Notes under the pieces: model-generated
The model's input: the letters and a program-made list of their open reading frames with translations, nothing else
The model's database searches: none
What the model was told of the DNA's origin: nothing
In this document: positions 24,801 to 30,664 of the stretch, piece by piece
Numbering within the stretch: position 1 is the stretch's first letter
Layout: the number at the start of each line of letters is the position of its first letter
NCBI GenBank assembly: GCA_031552735.1
Contig: JAVBMF010000035.1
Coordinates: forward strand, 1-46,927
Origin: JAVBUY01 sp031552735
Lineage (GTDB): Bacteria; Bacillota; Clostridia; Christensenellales; Aristaeellaceae
DNA: 46,927 bases
Direction: 5' to 3'
Made by a program: the position numbers and the translations under genes

Positions 24801-25323
24801 CGAGGCGATGCTGGCCTATGACGGCCAGCCGGTGCGCATGGGCGGCATCCTGACCGAGATGCATACCAAGGCGACCAAGACCGGCAACCTGATGGCCTTT
24901 GTGACGCTGGAGGATCTGACCGGGCAGATTGAGTCGCTGGTGTTCCCGCGTGTGTACGAGAAATACATGCCGCTGCTGCACGAGGACGCGCTGCTCATGC
25001 TGTCCGGCAAGCTGTCGCTGCGCGAGGACGAGCCGCCCAAGCTGCTGCTGGATACCGCCGAGCCGCTGTCCGCCACCCCATCGCGCGCGCCCGAGCCCGC
25101 GCCCGCCGATAAGAAGCTCTACCTGAAGATGCCGCGCCGCGACGTGATGGAGCTGATCACGCCGCTGCTGTCGGCCTTCCCGGGCGAAACGCCGGTGCTG
25201 TTCTTCATCGCCGACAAGAAAGTGACGCTGCGTGCGCCGCGCGAGTTGTGGGTGCATATCAACGACAAACTGCTGGAGGCGCTGACCGACCAGCTGGGCA
25301 CGGATTGCGTGGTGCTGAAATGA
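21853..25323 (+). CDS. dnaE: DNA polymerase III alpha subunit, DnaE type
   Basis: 1156 residues from the ATG at 21853, which has TAGGAGG upstream; a much longer in-frame extension is antisense to the secreted-protein gene and is rejected. Domains in order: PHP (HLHLHTEYSLLDGANR at the start; SACLSGDLP and ICTNDAHYL later), the C-family polymerase palm with the first catalytic aspartates in MPDLDIDF (about 393-400) and GPGRGSGAGSIVAY before it, the third near KMDFLGLRTLTVI, fingers (GVFQLESTGMRNFL, LYRPGPMESIP, FNKSHAAAYG), a helix-hairpin-helix and an OB domain near 1000 (MGGILTEMHTKATKTGN). Length and order match E. coli-type DnaE rather than PolC. Low-GC Firmicutes normally also have PolC; it is not in this window. 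The stop overlaps the start of the next gene. Confidence 0.98.
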   Translation: MPDFAHLHLHTEYSLLDGANRIGPLLDRVAELGMKHCAVTDHGAMYGVVQFYSEAKARGIHPVIGCEVYTCEDMDEKHSAAREYSHLILLCENEQGYKNLSKLVSWGWTRGFYYKPRIALSLLEQYHEGLIASSACLSGDLPKLLLDGRYEDAKKFALRMQDVFGKDHFYIELMDHGIPEQQQVLPLLVKLAKDTGIPMICTNDAHYLRQTDAEAQEVLMCIQTGKTMDDENRMRMTTDQLYVKSPEEMAAQFAAYPEALENTVKIAERCHVDFDFKSIHLPKFPVPEGETPLSMLTRLCEQGLAARYAPMTQEAKDRLAYELSVISSMGYVDYFLITWDFIKFAKDHGIMVGPGRGSGAGSIVAYTLDITTLDPLKYQLLFERFLNPERISMPDLDIDFCYERRQEVIDYVARKYGEDHVAQIITFGTMAARAVVRDVGRALNYPYAEVDAVAKMIPFALDMTLQKALEFSPQMADGVKNDPRMARLITTAMALEGMPRHASTHAAGVLITAAPVTDYLPVQTNDEVITTQYPMGIVEKLGLLKMDFLGLRTLTVIRDTLDMLAARGILLTPDDIPMDDPSVYEMISAGETDGVFQLESTGMRNFLTNMKPRNFEDIIAAISLYRPGPMESIPRYIECKLDPTKVQYLDPLLEPILSVTYGCMVYQEQVMQIVRDVAGYSLGRSDLMRRAMAKKKKDVMAQERAYFIHGLVEGGEVVVPGAVRRGVPEEVAARIFDEMSAFASYAFNKSHAAAYGVVAVQTAWLKRHYPVEFMAALMNSVTGAAGKIAQYIQYCRTHDIPVLPPDVNRSVRRFSVGKDADGTPGILFGLGAIKNCGHAALDAIVSERERSGPFTDIYDFCARIDTNQVNKRVVESLIKAGALDSTGALRSQMLAVYERVLDGAGQTRKKNIAGQLSLFESGMTGTAPPPLPDLPPHTPKAKLAMEREVTGIYLSGHPLDEYRGVLEKVEITTAFLEELSHTPEAMLAYDGQPVRMGGILTEMHTKATKTGNLMAFVTLEDLTGQIESLVFPRVYEKYMPLLHEDALLMLSGKLSLREDEPPKLLLDTAEPLSATPSRAPEPAPADKKLYLKMPRRDVMELITPLLSAFPGETPVLFFIADKKVTLRAPRELWVHINDKLLEALTDQLGTDCVVLK

Positions 25324-26423
25324 TGAAACGATTTCTCTGCGCACTGCTGCTGATGCTGGGCTGCGCATACACCGCTTTGGCCGAGGACGTGCCGCCCTAT
25401 GCCGCCATGCGCGCGCCCAAAGACGCGCCGGTGTTCCTGCCGGTCGCGCCGGTGGAGCAGTATGTGCGCGTGCAAAACAACCTGACCCCGGTGCGCGCCA
25501 AGCCACAATCCGGCGCGGCAGTGCGCGTGCGGCTGAAAACCGGCGACCTGATGGCCACCGCGCCCATGCCCGAGACCTATCAGGGCGACAAGGATGCGAC
25601 CAAGTTCGTGCCGGTGCTGCTGCCTGAGGGCGCGGTCGGGTTTATCGCCCAGCGCGATGTACGACCCATCGACCCGGCGCAGCAGCCCGCCTATGCCGTT
25701 GACCCCAGCGCGGCGCGCTTCGGTTATATCCACGCCGCCGCACAGGGCGACGGCCACTTGATGCTGGTCATCCAAAACGGCGAGAAAAAGCACCAATTGC
25801 TGCTGCCCAACGACGGCCAGTGGCATGCGATGCTGCTGACGCTGGGGCCGGGGCTGTACGACGTGTCCATTGACGAGGTCGGACCGCAGGACATCGCCGT
25901 GCGCACGGTCTACATGGAAAGCCTGCCCGAGGTGACGCCGCCCAGCGATCAGGAACTGGCGCTGCTGTCCGGCCTGCACACCGAGGTGGCGGCGACGTCA
26001 GCACTGGAACAATTTGCACGAGAACTGTGCGAGGGCGCAACCAACGACGCCGAGAAGTTCGCGCGCATTAGAAGCTGGCTGTACAAAAACGCGAAGTATG
26101 ACCGCTCGTTCGCCTCCGCCATACAGTATACGAAAATTCCTGTGCCGCAGGATTTTCTGCCGCCAACCCGCGCGCCGGGCATCTGCTCGGATTACGCCGC
26201 GTTTATCGCGATCTGCTGTCGCGCGGTGGGCATCCCCTGCCAGCACGTCTACGGCATCAACCCCAAGACCGGCAACGAGCATGCGTGGAATCTGGTGTGG
26301 CTTAACGGCGCATGGCAGCTATGCGACGTGGTCGCCGACCAAAGCGCCAAACGCGCCGCCTTCACGCCCTTTCCGCCGGAAACCTATCCGCGCAAGGTCG
26401 GCTACTGGGACGGGTTCCATTGA
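25320..26423 (+). CDS. Secreted transglutaminase-like protein with an SH3-like region
   Basis: 367 residues; the ATG at 25320 overlaps the dnaE stop, and a second ATG follows directly. The signal peptide covers about residues 1-21 (FLCALLLMLGCAYTALA). Residues about 35-115 look like an SH3-type domain (VEQYVRVQNNLTPVRAKP...LPEGAVGFIAQRDVRPI). The C-terminal transglutaminase-like domain keeps the catalytic triad: Cys in APGICSDYAAF, His in GNEHAWNLVWLNGAW and Asp in QLCDVVAD. Such exported domains usually act as cell-wall or protein-crosslinking enzymes or as peptidases; the substrate is unknown. Coupling to dnaE is probably only positional. Confidence 0.85.
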   Translation: MMKRFLCALLLMLGCAYTALAEDVPPYAAMRAPKDAPVFLPVAPVEQYVRVQNNLTPVRAKPQSGAAVRVRLKTGDLMATAPMPETYQGDKDATKFVPVLLPEGAVGFIAQRDVRPIDPAQQPAYAVDPSAARFGYIHAAAQGDGHLMLVIQNGEKKHQLLLPNDGQWHAMLLTLGPGLYDVSIDEVGPQDIAVRTVYMESLPEVTPPSDQELALLSGLHTEVAATSALEQFARELCEGATNDAEKFARIRSWLYKNAKYDRSFASAIQYTKIPVPQDFLPPTRAPGICSDYAAFIAICCRAVGIPCQHVYGINPKTGNEHAWNLVWLNGAWQLCDVVADQSAKRAAFTPFPPETYPRKVGYWDGFH

Positions 26424-26450
26424 CGCGCGTGCCCGCGCCCACCCTGTGAT

Positions 26451-26470
26451 TCGCCGCGATCGGCGATTTG
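26451..26470 (+). terminator. Weak terminator-like hairpin after the transglutaminase gene
   Basis: TCGCCG (26451-26456), CGAT loop and CGGCGA (26461-26466) followed only by TTTG. It may be a leaky terminator just upstream of the rpmH promoter. Confidence 0.4.
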
Positions 26471-26475
26471 TGGAC

Positions 26476-26504
26476 TTGACAGGCCCCGATGCCGCCTGTA
26501 TAAT
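26476..26504 (+). promoter_or_regulatory. Strong promoter of the rpmH operon
   Basis: TTGACA (26476-26481), a 17-bp spacer and TATAAT (26499-26504): an exact sigma-A consensus, fitting a ribosomal-protein gene that must be highly expressed. The leader to rpmH is about 75 bases. Confidence 0.92.
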
Positions 26505-26583
26505 GTAAAAGCTTATCGCTATCCCGCGCCGATTTTCGGCGTTGCGGCATAACAATCACCCATTGTCAAAAGGAGAGTGCCCT

Positions 26584-26718
26584 ATGTTTAGAACCTATCA
26601 GCCGAAGAAGCGCCAGCGCAATAAGGTGCATGGTTTCCGTCAGCGCATGAAGACCAAGAACGGCCGCCGTGTGCTTGCCGCCCGCCGTCGTCGCGGTCGT
26701 GCGTCGCTCACCGTCTAA
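26584..26718 (+). CDS. rpmH: 50S ribosomal protein L34
   Basis: 44 residues, rich in Arg and Lys. It reads MFRTYQPKKRQRNKVHGFR and on through MKTKNGRRVLAARRRRGR to ASLTV, a full-length match to L34. AAAGGAGAG precedes the ATG by about 7 bases. The protein is part of the large ribosomal subunit. It is the first gene in the conserved order rpmH-rnpA-yidD-yidC-jag that normally sits beside dnaA at the chromosome origin. Confidence 0.98.
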   Translation: MFRTYQPKKRQRNKVHGFRQRMKTKNGRRVLAARRRRGRASLTV

Positions 26719-26818
26719 GGGCAAAGCGGAAAACGCGCGGCGCGGTATGCGTTGCGCGGTATATGCTTGCTCTTCGCTGTACGGCTTGCCCTGCGGCCCG
26801 GCTCGGCCTGACGATCTC

Positions 26819-26834
26819 GGACGGTTCTCCGTCC
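26819..26834 (+). other. Hairpin in the rpmH-rnpA spacer
   Basis: GGACGG, TTCT loop, CCGTCC. It is followed 33 bases later by GGGCTTTTTG, so it may be a weak attenuator separating the very high rpmH expression from rnpA. The remainder of the 170-base spacer shows nothing else I can identify. Confidence 0.35.
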
Positions 26835-26888
26835 ACGTTTGTGCTGATGCACGGGCTTTTTGTGTATGTGCTGCAAAGAGGCGTTGAC

Positions 26889-27227
26889 GTGAACAGGAAG
26901 TATAGCCTGAAGAAAAACGGACAGTTCCAATTTGTCTATCGTCGCGGCAAGTCTATTGGCTGCCGGGAATTGGTGCTACTGTATGTGCGCGCACCCAGGC
27001 TGGAAGTCGGCTTCTCCATCAGCAAAAAAGTGGGCAATGCCGTGGTGCGCAACCGCACCAAGCGCCGCCTGCGCGAGAGCTTCCGCGCGCTCATCCCCAC
27101 GTTGCGCCCGGGTAAGTATGTCGTGGTCGCGCGCGAAAGCGCCGCCGCCGCGCCTTTCGTGCAGTTGGACAAGTCCCTGAAGTACCTTGTGGGCAAGCAT
27201 GGACTGTTTCTGGAGGCGACGAAATGA
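26889..27227 (+). CDS. rnpA: Ribonuclease P protein component
   Basis: 112 residues from a GTG at 26889, chosen because AAAGAGG lies upstream and the product then begins at the conserved NRKYSLKKNGQFQFVYRRGK. Longer in-frame readings add sequence unlike the family. The RNR-type basic signature is intact: SKKVGNAVVRNRTKRRLRES. It supports the RNase P RNA in cutting 5' leaders from pre-tRNAs. It overlaps yidD by 4 bases. Confidence 0.95.
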   Translation: MNRKYSLKKNGQFQFVYRRGKSIGCRELVLLYVRAPRLEVGFSISKKVGNAVVRNRTKRRLRESFRALIPTLRPGKYVVVARESAAAAPFVQLDKSLKYLVGKHGLFLEATK

Positions 27228-27433
27228 AGCACATCCTGATCCGACTGATTTGCTTCTATCGGTCTGCCGTCAGCCCGATGTTTCCGCCGTCCTGCCGGTT
27301 CACGCCCACCTGCTCGGCCTATGCGTTAGAGGCCGTGCGCAAGTATGGCGCGCTCAAAGGAAGCTATCTGGCGGTGCGCCGCATCCTCAAGTGCCATCCG
27401 TTCCACGCGGGCGGCTATGATCCGGTGCCCTGA
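27224..27433 (+). CDS. yidD: Membrane protein insertion efficiency factor YidD
   Basis: 69 residues with the whole family signature: LICFYRSAVSPMFPPSCRFTPTCSAYALEA and LKCHPFHAGGYDPVP (given in separate parts of the chain). Three conserved cysteines are kept. Proteins of this family lie at the inner face of the membrane and help YidC. The gene overlaps rnpA by 4 bases and is followed by yidC after 36 bases. Confidence 0.97.
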   Translation: MKHILIRLICFYRSAVSPMFPPSCRFTPTCSAYALEAVRKYGALKGSYLAVRRILKCHPFHAGGYDPVP

Positions 27434-27469
27434 TCCGCTTTCCCCCAACATGAAGGAGGACTCCCGAGT

Positions 27470-28468
27470 ATGTGGACAGCCCTGTGCAATTTCCTGATTT
27501 CGATCATCAACTTTATCTATAACAACATCGCGCACAACTACGGCGTGGCGATCATCCTCTTTACGATCTTTATCAAGCTGGTACTCACGCCGCTGGATCT
27601 GAAAAGCCGTCGCTCCATGCGCAAGCAGGCGGTGCTCGGCCCGCAGATTGAGGAACTGAAAAGGAAATACGGCAAAGACCCCGAGAAGCTCAACCAAAAG
27701 CAACAGGAGCTGTTCAAAAAAGAGGGCGTCAGCATGTTTGGCGGCTGCCTGCCGATGCTGCTGACCATGCCCATCCTCTTCGCGATGTTCTCTGCGATGC
27801 GCTCGGTGGCCAATAACGAGCTGATTTCGCAGTATTTGCAGATGATTCACGGACAGGTGCCGGTCATCGAGCCCTTCCTGTGGATCAAAAACCTGTGGAT
27901 GCCCGACTCGTTCGCCGCGTCGATTATGCCCGACGCCAATGCGCTGAAGGTCATTACCAGCATGGACCTGTGGAATCAGGTCAGCCAGAACCTGGTCAAC
28001 TTGGGCACGCTGCCGCAGAGCGCGCTGCTCTCCTTCACCGACAAGGCCACGTTCGACGCGTTCATCGCCGCCATCCCGGATACTATCAAGGCCGCACCCC
28101 TGTACGCCACCTACTTGCAGGCCGCTCCCGGCTGGCAGGAAGTCAACGCCTTCCTCTTTAAGTTCTCAGTGTTTGTCCACATGAATGGCTACTTCATCCT
28201 GCCCATTCTGGCGGCAGGCACGCAGTTTGTCTCGCAAAGGCTGATGCAGCAGCCCGGCGCGCAAACCGATTCTACCGCCAGCATGAACAAGAGCATGATG
28301 CTGATGATGCCGTTCATGTCGCTGTTCTTCTGTATGAGCTACTCGTCGGCGTTCGCGCTCTACTGGGTGACTTCCAACGTTGTGGCCACCGTGCAGCAGA
28401 TCGCATTCAATCGCTATTTTGCCTGGCAGGATAGCAAGACCACCGTGGCTGGGGAGGTTGGAAAATAA
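27470..28468 (+). CDS. yidC: Membrane protein insertase YidC/OxaA (SpoIIIJ-like)
   Basis: 332 residues with AAGGAGG upstream. The core of five membrane helices is present: near 20-40 (YGVAIILFTIFIKLVLTPLD), 90-110 (GCLPMLLTMPILFAMF), and three near 230-320. The groove arginine lies in LKSRRSMRKQ. The loop FKKEGVSMFGGCLPM is the usual cytoplasmic hairpin. There is no lipobox, unlike many Bacillus SpoIIIJ. An insertion of about 90 residues sits between helices 2 and 3 and is longer than usual. It inserts membrane proteins together with SecYEG and, in spore formers, supports sigma-G activation. Its ATG/TAATG junction couples it to jag. Confidence 0.95.
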   Translation: MWTALCNFLISIINFIYNNIAHNYGVAIILFTIFIKLVLTPLDLKSRRSMRKQAVLGPQIEELKRKYGKDPEKLNQKQQELFKKEGVSMFGGCLPMLLTMPILFAMFSAMRSVANNELISQYLQMIHGQVPVIEPFLWIKNLWMPDSFAASIMPDANALKVITSMDLWNQVSQNLVNLGTLPQSALLSFTDKATFDAFIAAIPDTIKAAPLYATYLQAAPGWQEVNAFLFKFSVFVHMNGYFILPILAAGTQFVSQRLMQQPGAQTDSTASMNKSMMLMMPFMSLFFCMSYSSAFALYWVTSNVVATVQQIAFNRYFAWQDSKTTVAGEVGK

Positions 28469-29409
28469 TGGCTAGACACGAATTTACCGGCAAAACCACC
28501 GAGGAAGCGATCAGCGAAGGTCTGCGCGCGCTGGGGCTGACCATTTCGGATGTCAAGGTTGAGGTGGCGGAAGAAGGTGCTAAGGGCCTGCTGGGCCTGT
28601 TCGGCAGCCGCAGCGCCAAAGTATATCTGACCACCAAGGACGGCGACGATGACGCGCTGTCGCTGCTGGGCTCGCTGTCGCTGGACGACTACACCGCGCG
28701 CAACGAGGCCGCCGAGAAAGCGCCGCAGCAAAAACCGCAGCAGAAGCAGCAACCTGCGCCCAAGCGCGAGCAAGCGCCTAAACCCGCGCGCGAGGACAAG
28801 CCGGAGCGTCCGCAGCGTCCCGAGCACAAGAAACCGCAGCACGACAGACCCGAGCGTCCGCAGCGCCCGCACGTCGAGCGTCCGCGCAGTGAGGGCCCTG
28901 CTTTCCAGCCCATTCCGCTAGTCGAGGGCGCCGAGCCGACCGTCCACGATGCCGCCACCCCCGCCGGTCGCGCGCAGCAGTTCCTGCTGGAGCTGACCCG
29001 GCTGATGAATGTGCCGGTGGTGGTCGATGTACAGGCCGATCCGGAAGGCAACCTGTTCGTCCAAATGTTGGGCGACACGCTGGGCATCCTGATCGGTCGC
29101 CGCGGCGAAACACTGGACGCGCTACAATACCTGACCAGCTTGCAGGTCAACAAGAACCAGCCCGACTACTTGCGCGTGACGCTGGATACCGAGAACTATC
29201 GCGCCAAGCGTGAGGACTCGCTGCAACGTCTGGCCGCCCGCATGGCCACCCGCGCAGTCAAAACCGGCCGCAAGGTTGCGCTGGAGCCCATGAATCCCTA
29301 TGAGCGCCGCATCCTGCACTCCGCGTTGCAGGGCCACCCGCAGGTCACCACCCACAGCGAGGGCGAGGACCCCAACCGCCATGTGGTCATTACTGTTAAG
29401 AAGGACTAA
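28468..29409 (+). CDS. khpB: RNA-binding protein Jag/KhpB (SpoIIIJ-associated)
   Basis: 313 residues. The Jag_N domain (residues 1-50) opens with EFTGKTTEEAISEGLRALGL and has EEGAKGLLGLFGSRSAKVYL. A charged, proline- and glutamine-rich linker spans about 75-150, longer than in Bacillus. A KH-like domain (about 165-240, with GILIGRRGETLDALQYL) and an R3H domain (about 245-311, with MNPYERRILHSALQ and NRHVVI) close the protein. KhpB works with KhpA to bind small and messenger RNAs and affects cell elongation and wall synthesis. A terminator follows. Confidence 0.95.
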   Translation: MARHEFTGKTTEEAISEGLRALGLTISDVKVEVAEEGAKGLLGLFGSRSAKVYLTTKDGDDDALSLLGSLSLDDYTARNEAAEKAPQQKPQQKQQPAPKREQAPKPAREDKPERPQRPEHKKPQHDRPERPQRPHVERPRSEGPAFQPIPLVEGAEPTVHDAATPAGRAQQFLLELTRLMNVPVVVDVQADPEGNLFVQMLGDTLGILIGRRGETLDALQYLTSLQVNKNQPDYLRVTLDTENYRAKREDSLQRLAARMATRAVKTGRKVALEPMNPYERRILHSALQGHPQVTTHSEGEDPNRHVVITVKKD

Positions 29410-29420
29410 GAGAGATAAAG

Positions 29421-29448
29421 AAAAGGGAAGCGAGAGCTTCTCTTTTTT
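29421..29448 (+). terminator. Terminator of the rpmH-jag operon
   Basis: AAAAGGGAAGC pairs with GCTTCTCTTTT around GAGA (one G-T pair) and is followed by further T, 12 bases after the jag stop. Confidence 0.75.
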
Positions 29449-29469
29449 GTTTGGGAAGGATCGCGTAGT

Positions 29470-29967
29470 GTTCCTTTTTGCCAAAAAGGAACCGAAAAAG
29501 TAGGCGCACGCTGCGGCGTAGAGCGCCCATGCGCCTATCCTTGCCTCGCTCCGGGCGCCTACCAACGTTCGTCGCGGGCCTGAATCCGGCCAAGGCCGGA
29601 AGCCCGCGCCTCCGGTCCGGCGCTGACCCTACGCTCGGCTGCGAGAGCACGAGCCGCATGGGCACTCCGCCTTGCATGTGCGCTGGGGCTCCTGCGCAAC
29701 CTGAGCGGTTTATGTCGTAGCCTTAGCTTGTTCGTAGCCCCGCGCCCGTTGGAGTCGCGGGAGCCATGGGGCATGTTCTAGCGAAGGCGCACGGCGGAAA
29801 TAGTGCCGGACTGGAGACGATGGCTACAGATTCGAAGAATCTGTTCATAGCCATCGGCGAACATTGGTAGGCACCCGCCGCAGCCGAGCATATGCCCATG
29901 GCGACCTAGCGACGAACCCGGGCGCAAACGCCTTTCTGGTACTCTTTGGGCGTCATCCAAAGAGTAC
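29470..29967 (-). other. Structured noncoding element with terminal hairpins and a long-range helix
   Basis: This fills the 584-base interval 29410-29993, which has no credible gene. It is bounded by two perfect hairpins: GTTCCTTTTT/AAAAAGGAAC at 29470-29492 and GTACTCTTTGG/CCAAAGAGTAC at 29939-29967. Inside are TAGGCGCA/TGCGCCTA at 29501-29537 with an inner CGCT/AGCG, a two-part stem at 29574-29607 (GCGGGC/GCCCGC and CCGGCC/GGCCGG), CCCGCG/CGCGGG at 29738-29761, and CGATGGCTA/TAGCCATCG with an inner CAGATTC/GAATCTG at 29818-29856. Bases 29552-29571 pair with 29858-29877 over 20 positions; both non-Watson-Crick positions are G-U if the minus strand is transcribed but C-A on the plus strand. 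It could be a large structured RNA or an intergenic mobile element. Short reading frames through it look like shadows. Confidence 0.5.
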
Positions 29968-29993
29968 ATCGCACCCCTTGCCCCAAAGAAAGT

Positions 29994-30194
29994 CTATTTT
30001 CTCGGCGGCTTTACGTTTTGCTCTGGTGCTATTTCTTCCCCCATCGCGCCATGTGCGACTTCGAATTGTCGGATATTCTCCCTGATCAACACAAGGATAT
30101 GGCTATTCACCGATCGGCCTTCATAATCCGCAACCAAGCCAATCTGCTTGAGCATTGCTTCTTCAATACGGATTGACAAACTCTTTACAGCCAC
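29994..30194 (-). CDS. Ribbon-helix-helix (Arc-like) DNA-binding protein
   Basis: 66 residues from a GTG at 30194, which has GGAGG 8 bases upstream. The core VKSLSIRIEEAMLKQIGLVA, followed by DYEGRSVNSHILVLIRENIRQFE, is a beta strand and two helices in the Arc/MetJ pattern, with alternating strand residues that would contact DNA. Proteins of this size act as dimeric repressors or antitoxins. The C-terminal tail (EEIAPEQNVKPPRK) is disordered. It is divergent from the SLOG-fold gene across an AT-rich spacer that holds a palindrome, so autoregulation and shared control are plausible. Confidence 0.75.
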   Translation of the reverse strand: MAVKSLSIRIEEAMLKQIGLVADYEGRSVNSHILVLIRENIRQFEVAHGAMGEEIAPEQNVKPPRK

Positions 30195-30267
30195 AGAACA
30201 CACCTCCACATTTTAGATGCATGGTGTGTTTATTTTATGTCCATTGTGTGGTATTCTGTTGATATTA

Positions 30268-30282
30268 GATATACCGTATATC
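30268..30282. promoter_or_regulatory. Palindrome in the divergent spacer, possible operator
   Basis: GATATA-CCG-TATATC, a perfect 6-bp inverted repeat about 18 bases before the SLOG gene. The spacer is much richer in A and T than its surroundings. It is a candidate site for the ribbon-helix-helix protein. Confidence 0.35.
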
Positions 30283-30300
30283 CACAAAAGGGGATTTTGT

Positions 30301-30633
30301 ATGAAAGTCGCGGTAATTGGCTCTCGCACACTTTCAGTTCATGATCTAAGCCCTTTCTTACCTTCGGAAACCACTGAAATTGTCAGCGGCGGCGCGTGCG
30401 GCATCGACACGTGCGCGCGCGCCCATGCGCGTACGCATGGGCTGCGGCTGACCGAATTTTTCCCCGATTACAGAAACCACGGCAAAAATGCTCCTCTGGT
30501 TCGCAACAAAGCAATTATCACCTACAGCGATCTTATCGTCGCTTTCTGGGATGGGCACAGTACCGGCACACAGCATGTAATCAAACAATGCCGCGCCCAA
30601 CAAAAACCTGTGCGCGTTTATATGCGAAAATAA
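30301..30633 (+). CDS. SLOG-fold protein (DUF2493/YspA-like)
   Basis: 110 residues from the ATG at 30301, with AAAAGGGG upstream. MKVAVIGSRTL is the first strand and loop of the Rossmann-like SLOG fold, followed by EIVSGGACGIDTCARAHA, which carries the GG-x-x-GID nucleotide-binding loop, then RNKAIITYSDLIVAFWDG and GTQHVIKQC. The family (DUF2493/YspA, related to DprA and TIR-like nucleotide sensors) is predicted to bind nucleotides or nucleotide-derived ligands; a catalytic role is not established. A bidirectional terminator follows. The gene and its divergent partner may have been acquired together. Confidence 0.8.
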   Translation: MKVAVIGSRTLSVHDLSPFLPSETTEIVSGGACGIDTCARAHARTHGLRLTEFFPDYRNHGKNAPLVRNKAIITYSDLIVAFWDGHSTGTQHVIKQCRAQQKPVRVYMRK

Positions 30634-30656
30634 AAAAGCGGCGCGCCGCCGCTTTT
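30632..30656. terminator. Bidirectional intrinsic terminator
   Basis: AAAAAGCGGCG and CGCCGCTTTTT flank a CGC loop. It ends the SLOG gene and the leftward glgB. Confidence 0.88.
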
Positions 30657-30664
30657 TGCTTCCC

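Noticed and set aside
23719..25506. Long leftward reading frame (595 codons) within dnaE
   Set aside because: Antisense to a fully intact dnaE and rich in Arg, Gln and His. No start signal.
26424..26583. Possible origin of replication beside rpmH
   Set aside because: No cluster of DnaA boxes (TTATCCACA) and no dnaA nearby. Only a normal promoter is visible.
29478..29720. Short reading frames inside the structured segment
   Set aside because: They lie across perfect hairpins, have Arg/Ser/Pro-rich composition and no ribosome binding site, so they are treated as chance frames, though similar frames are sometimes annotated as hypothetical proteins.
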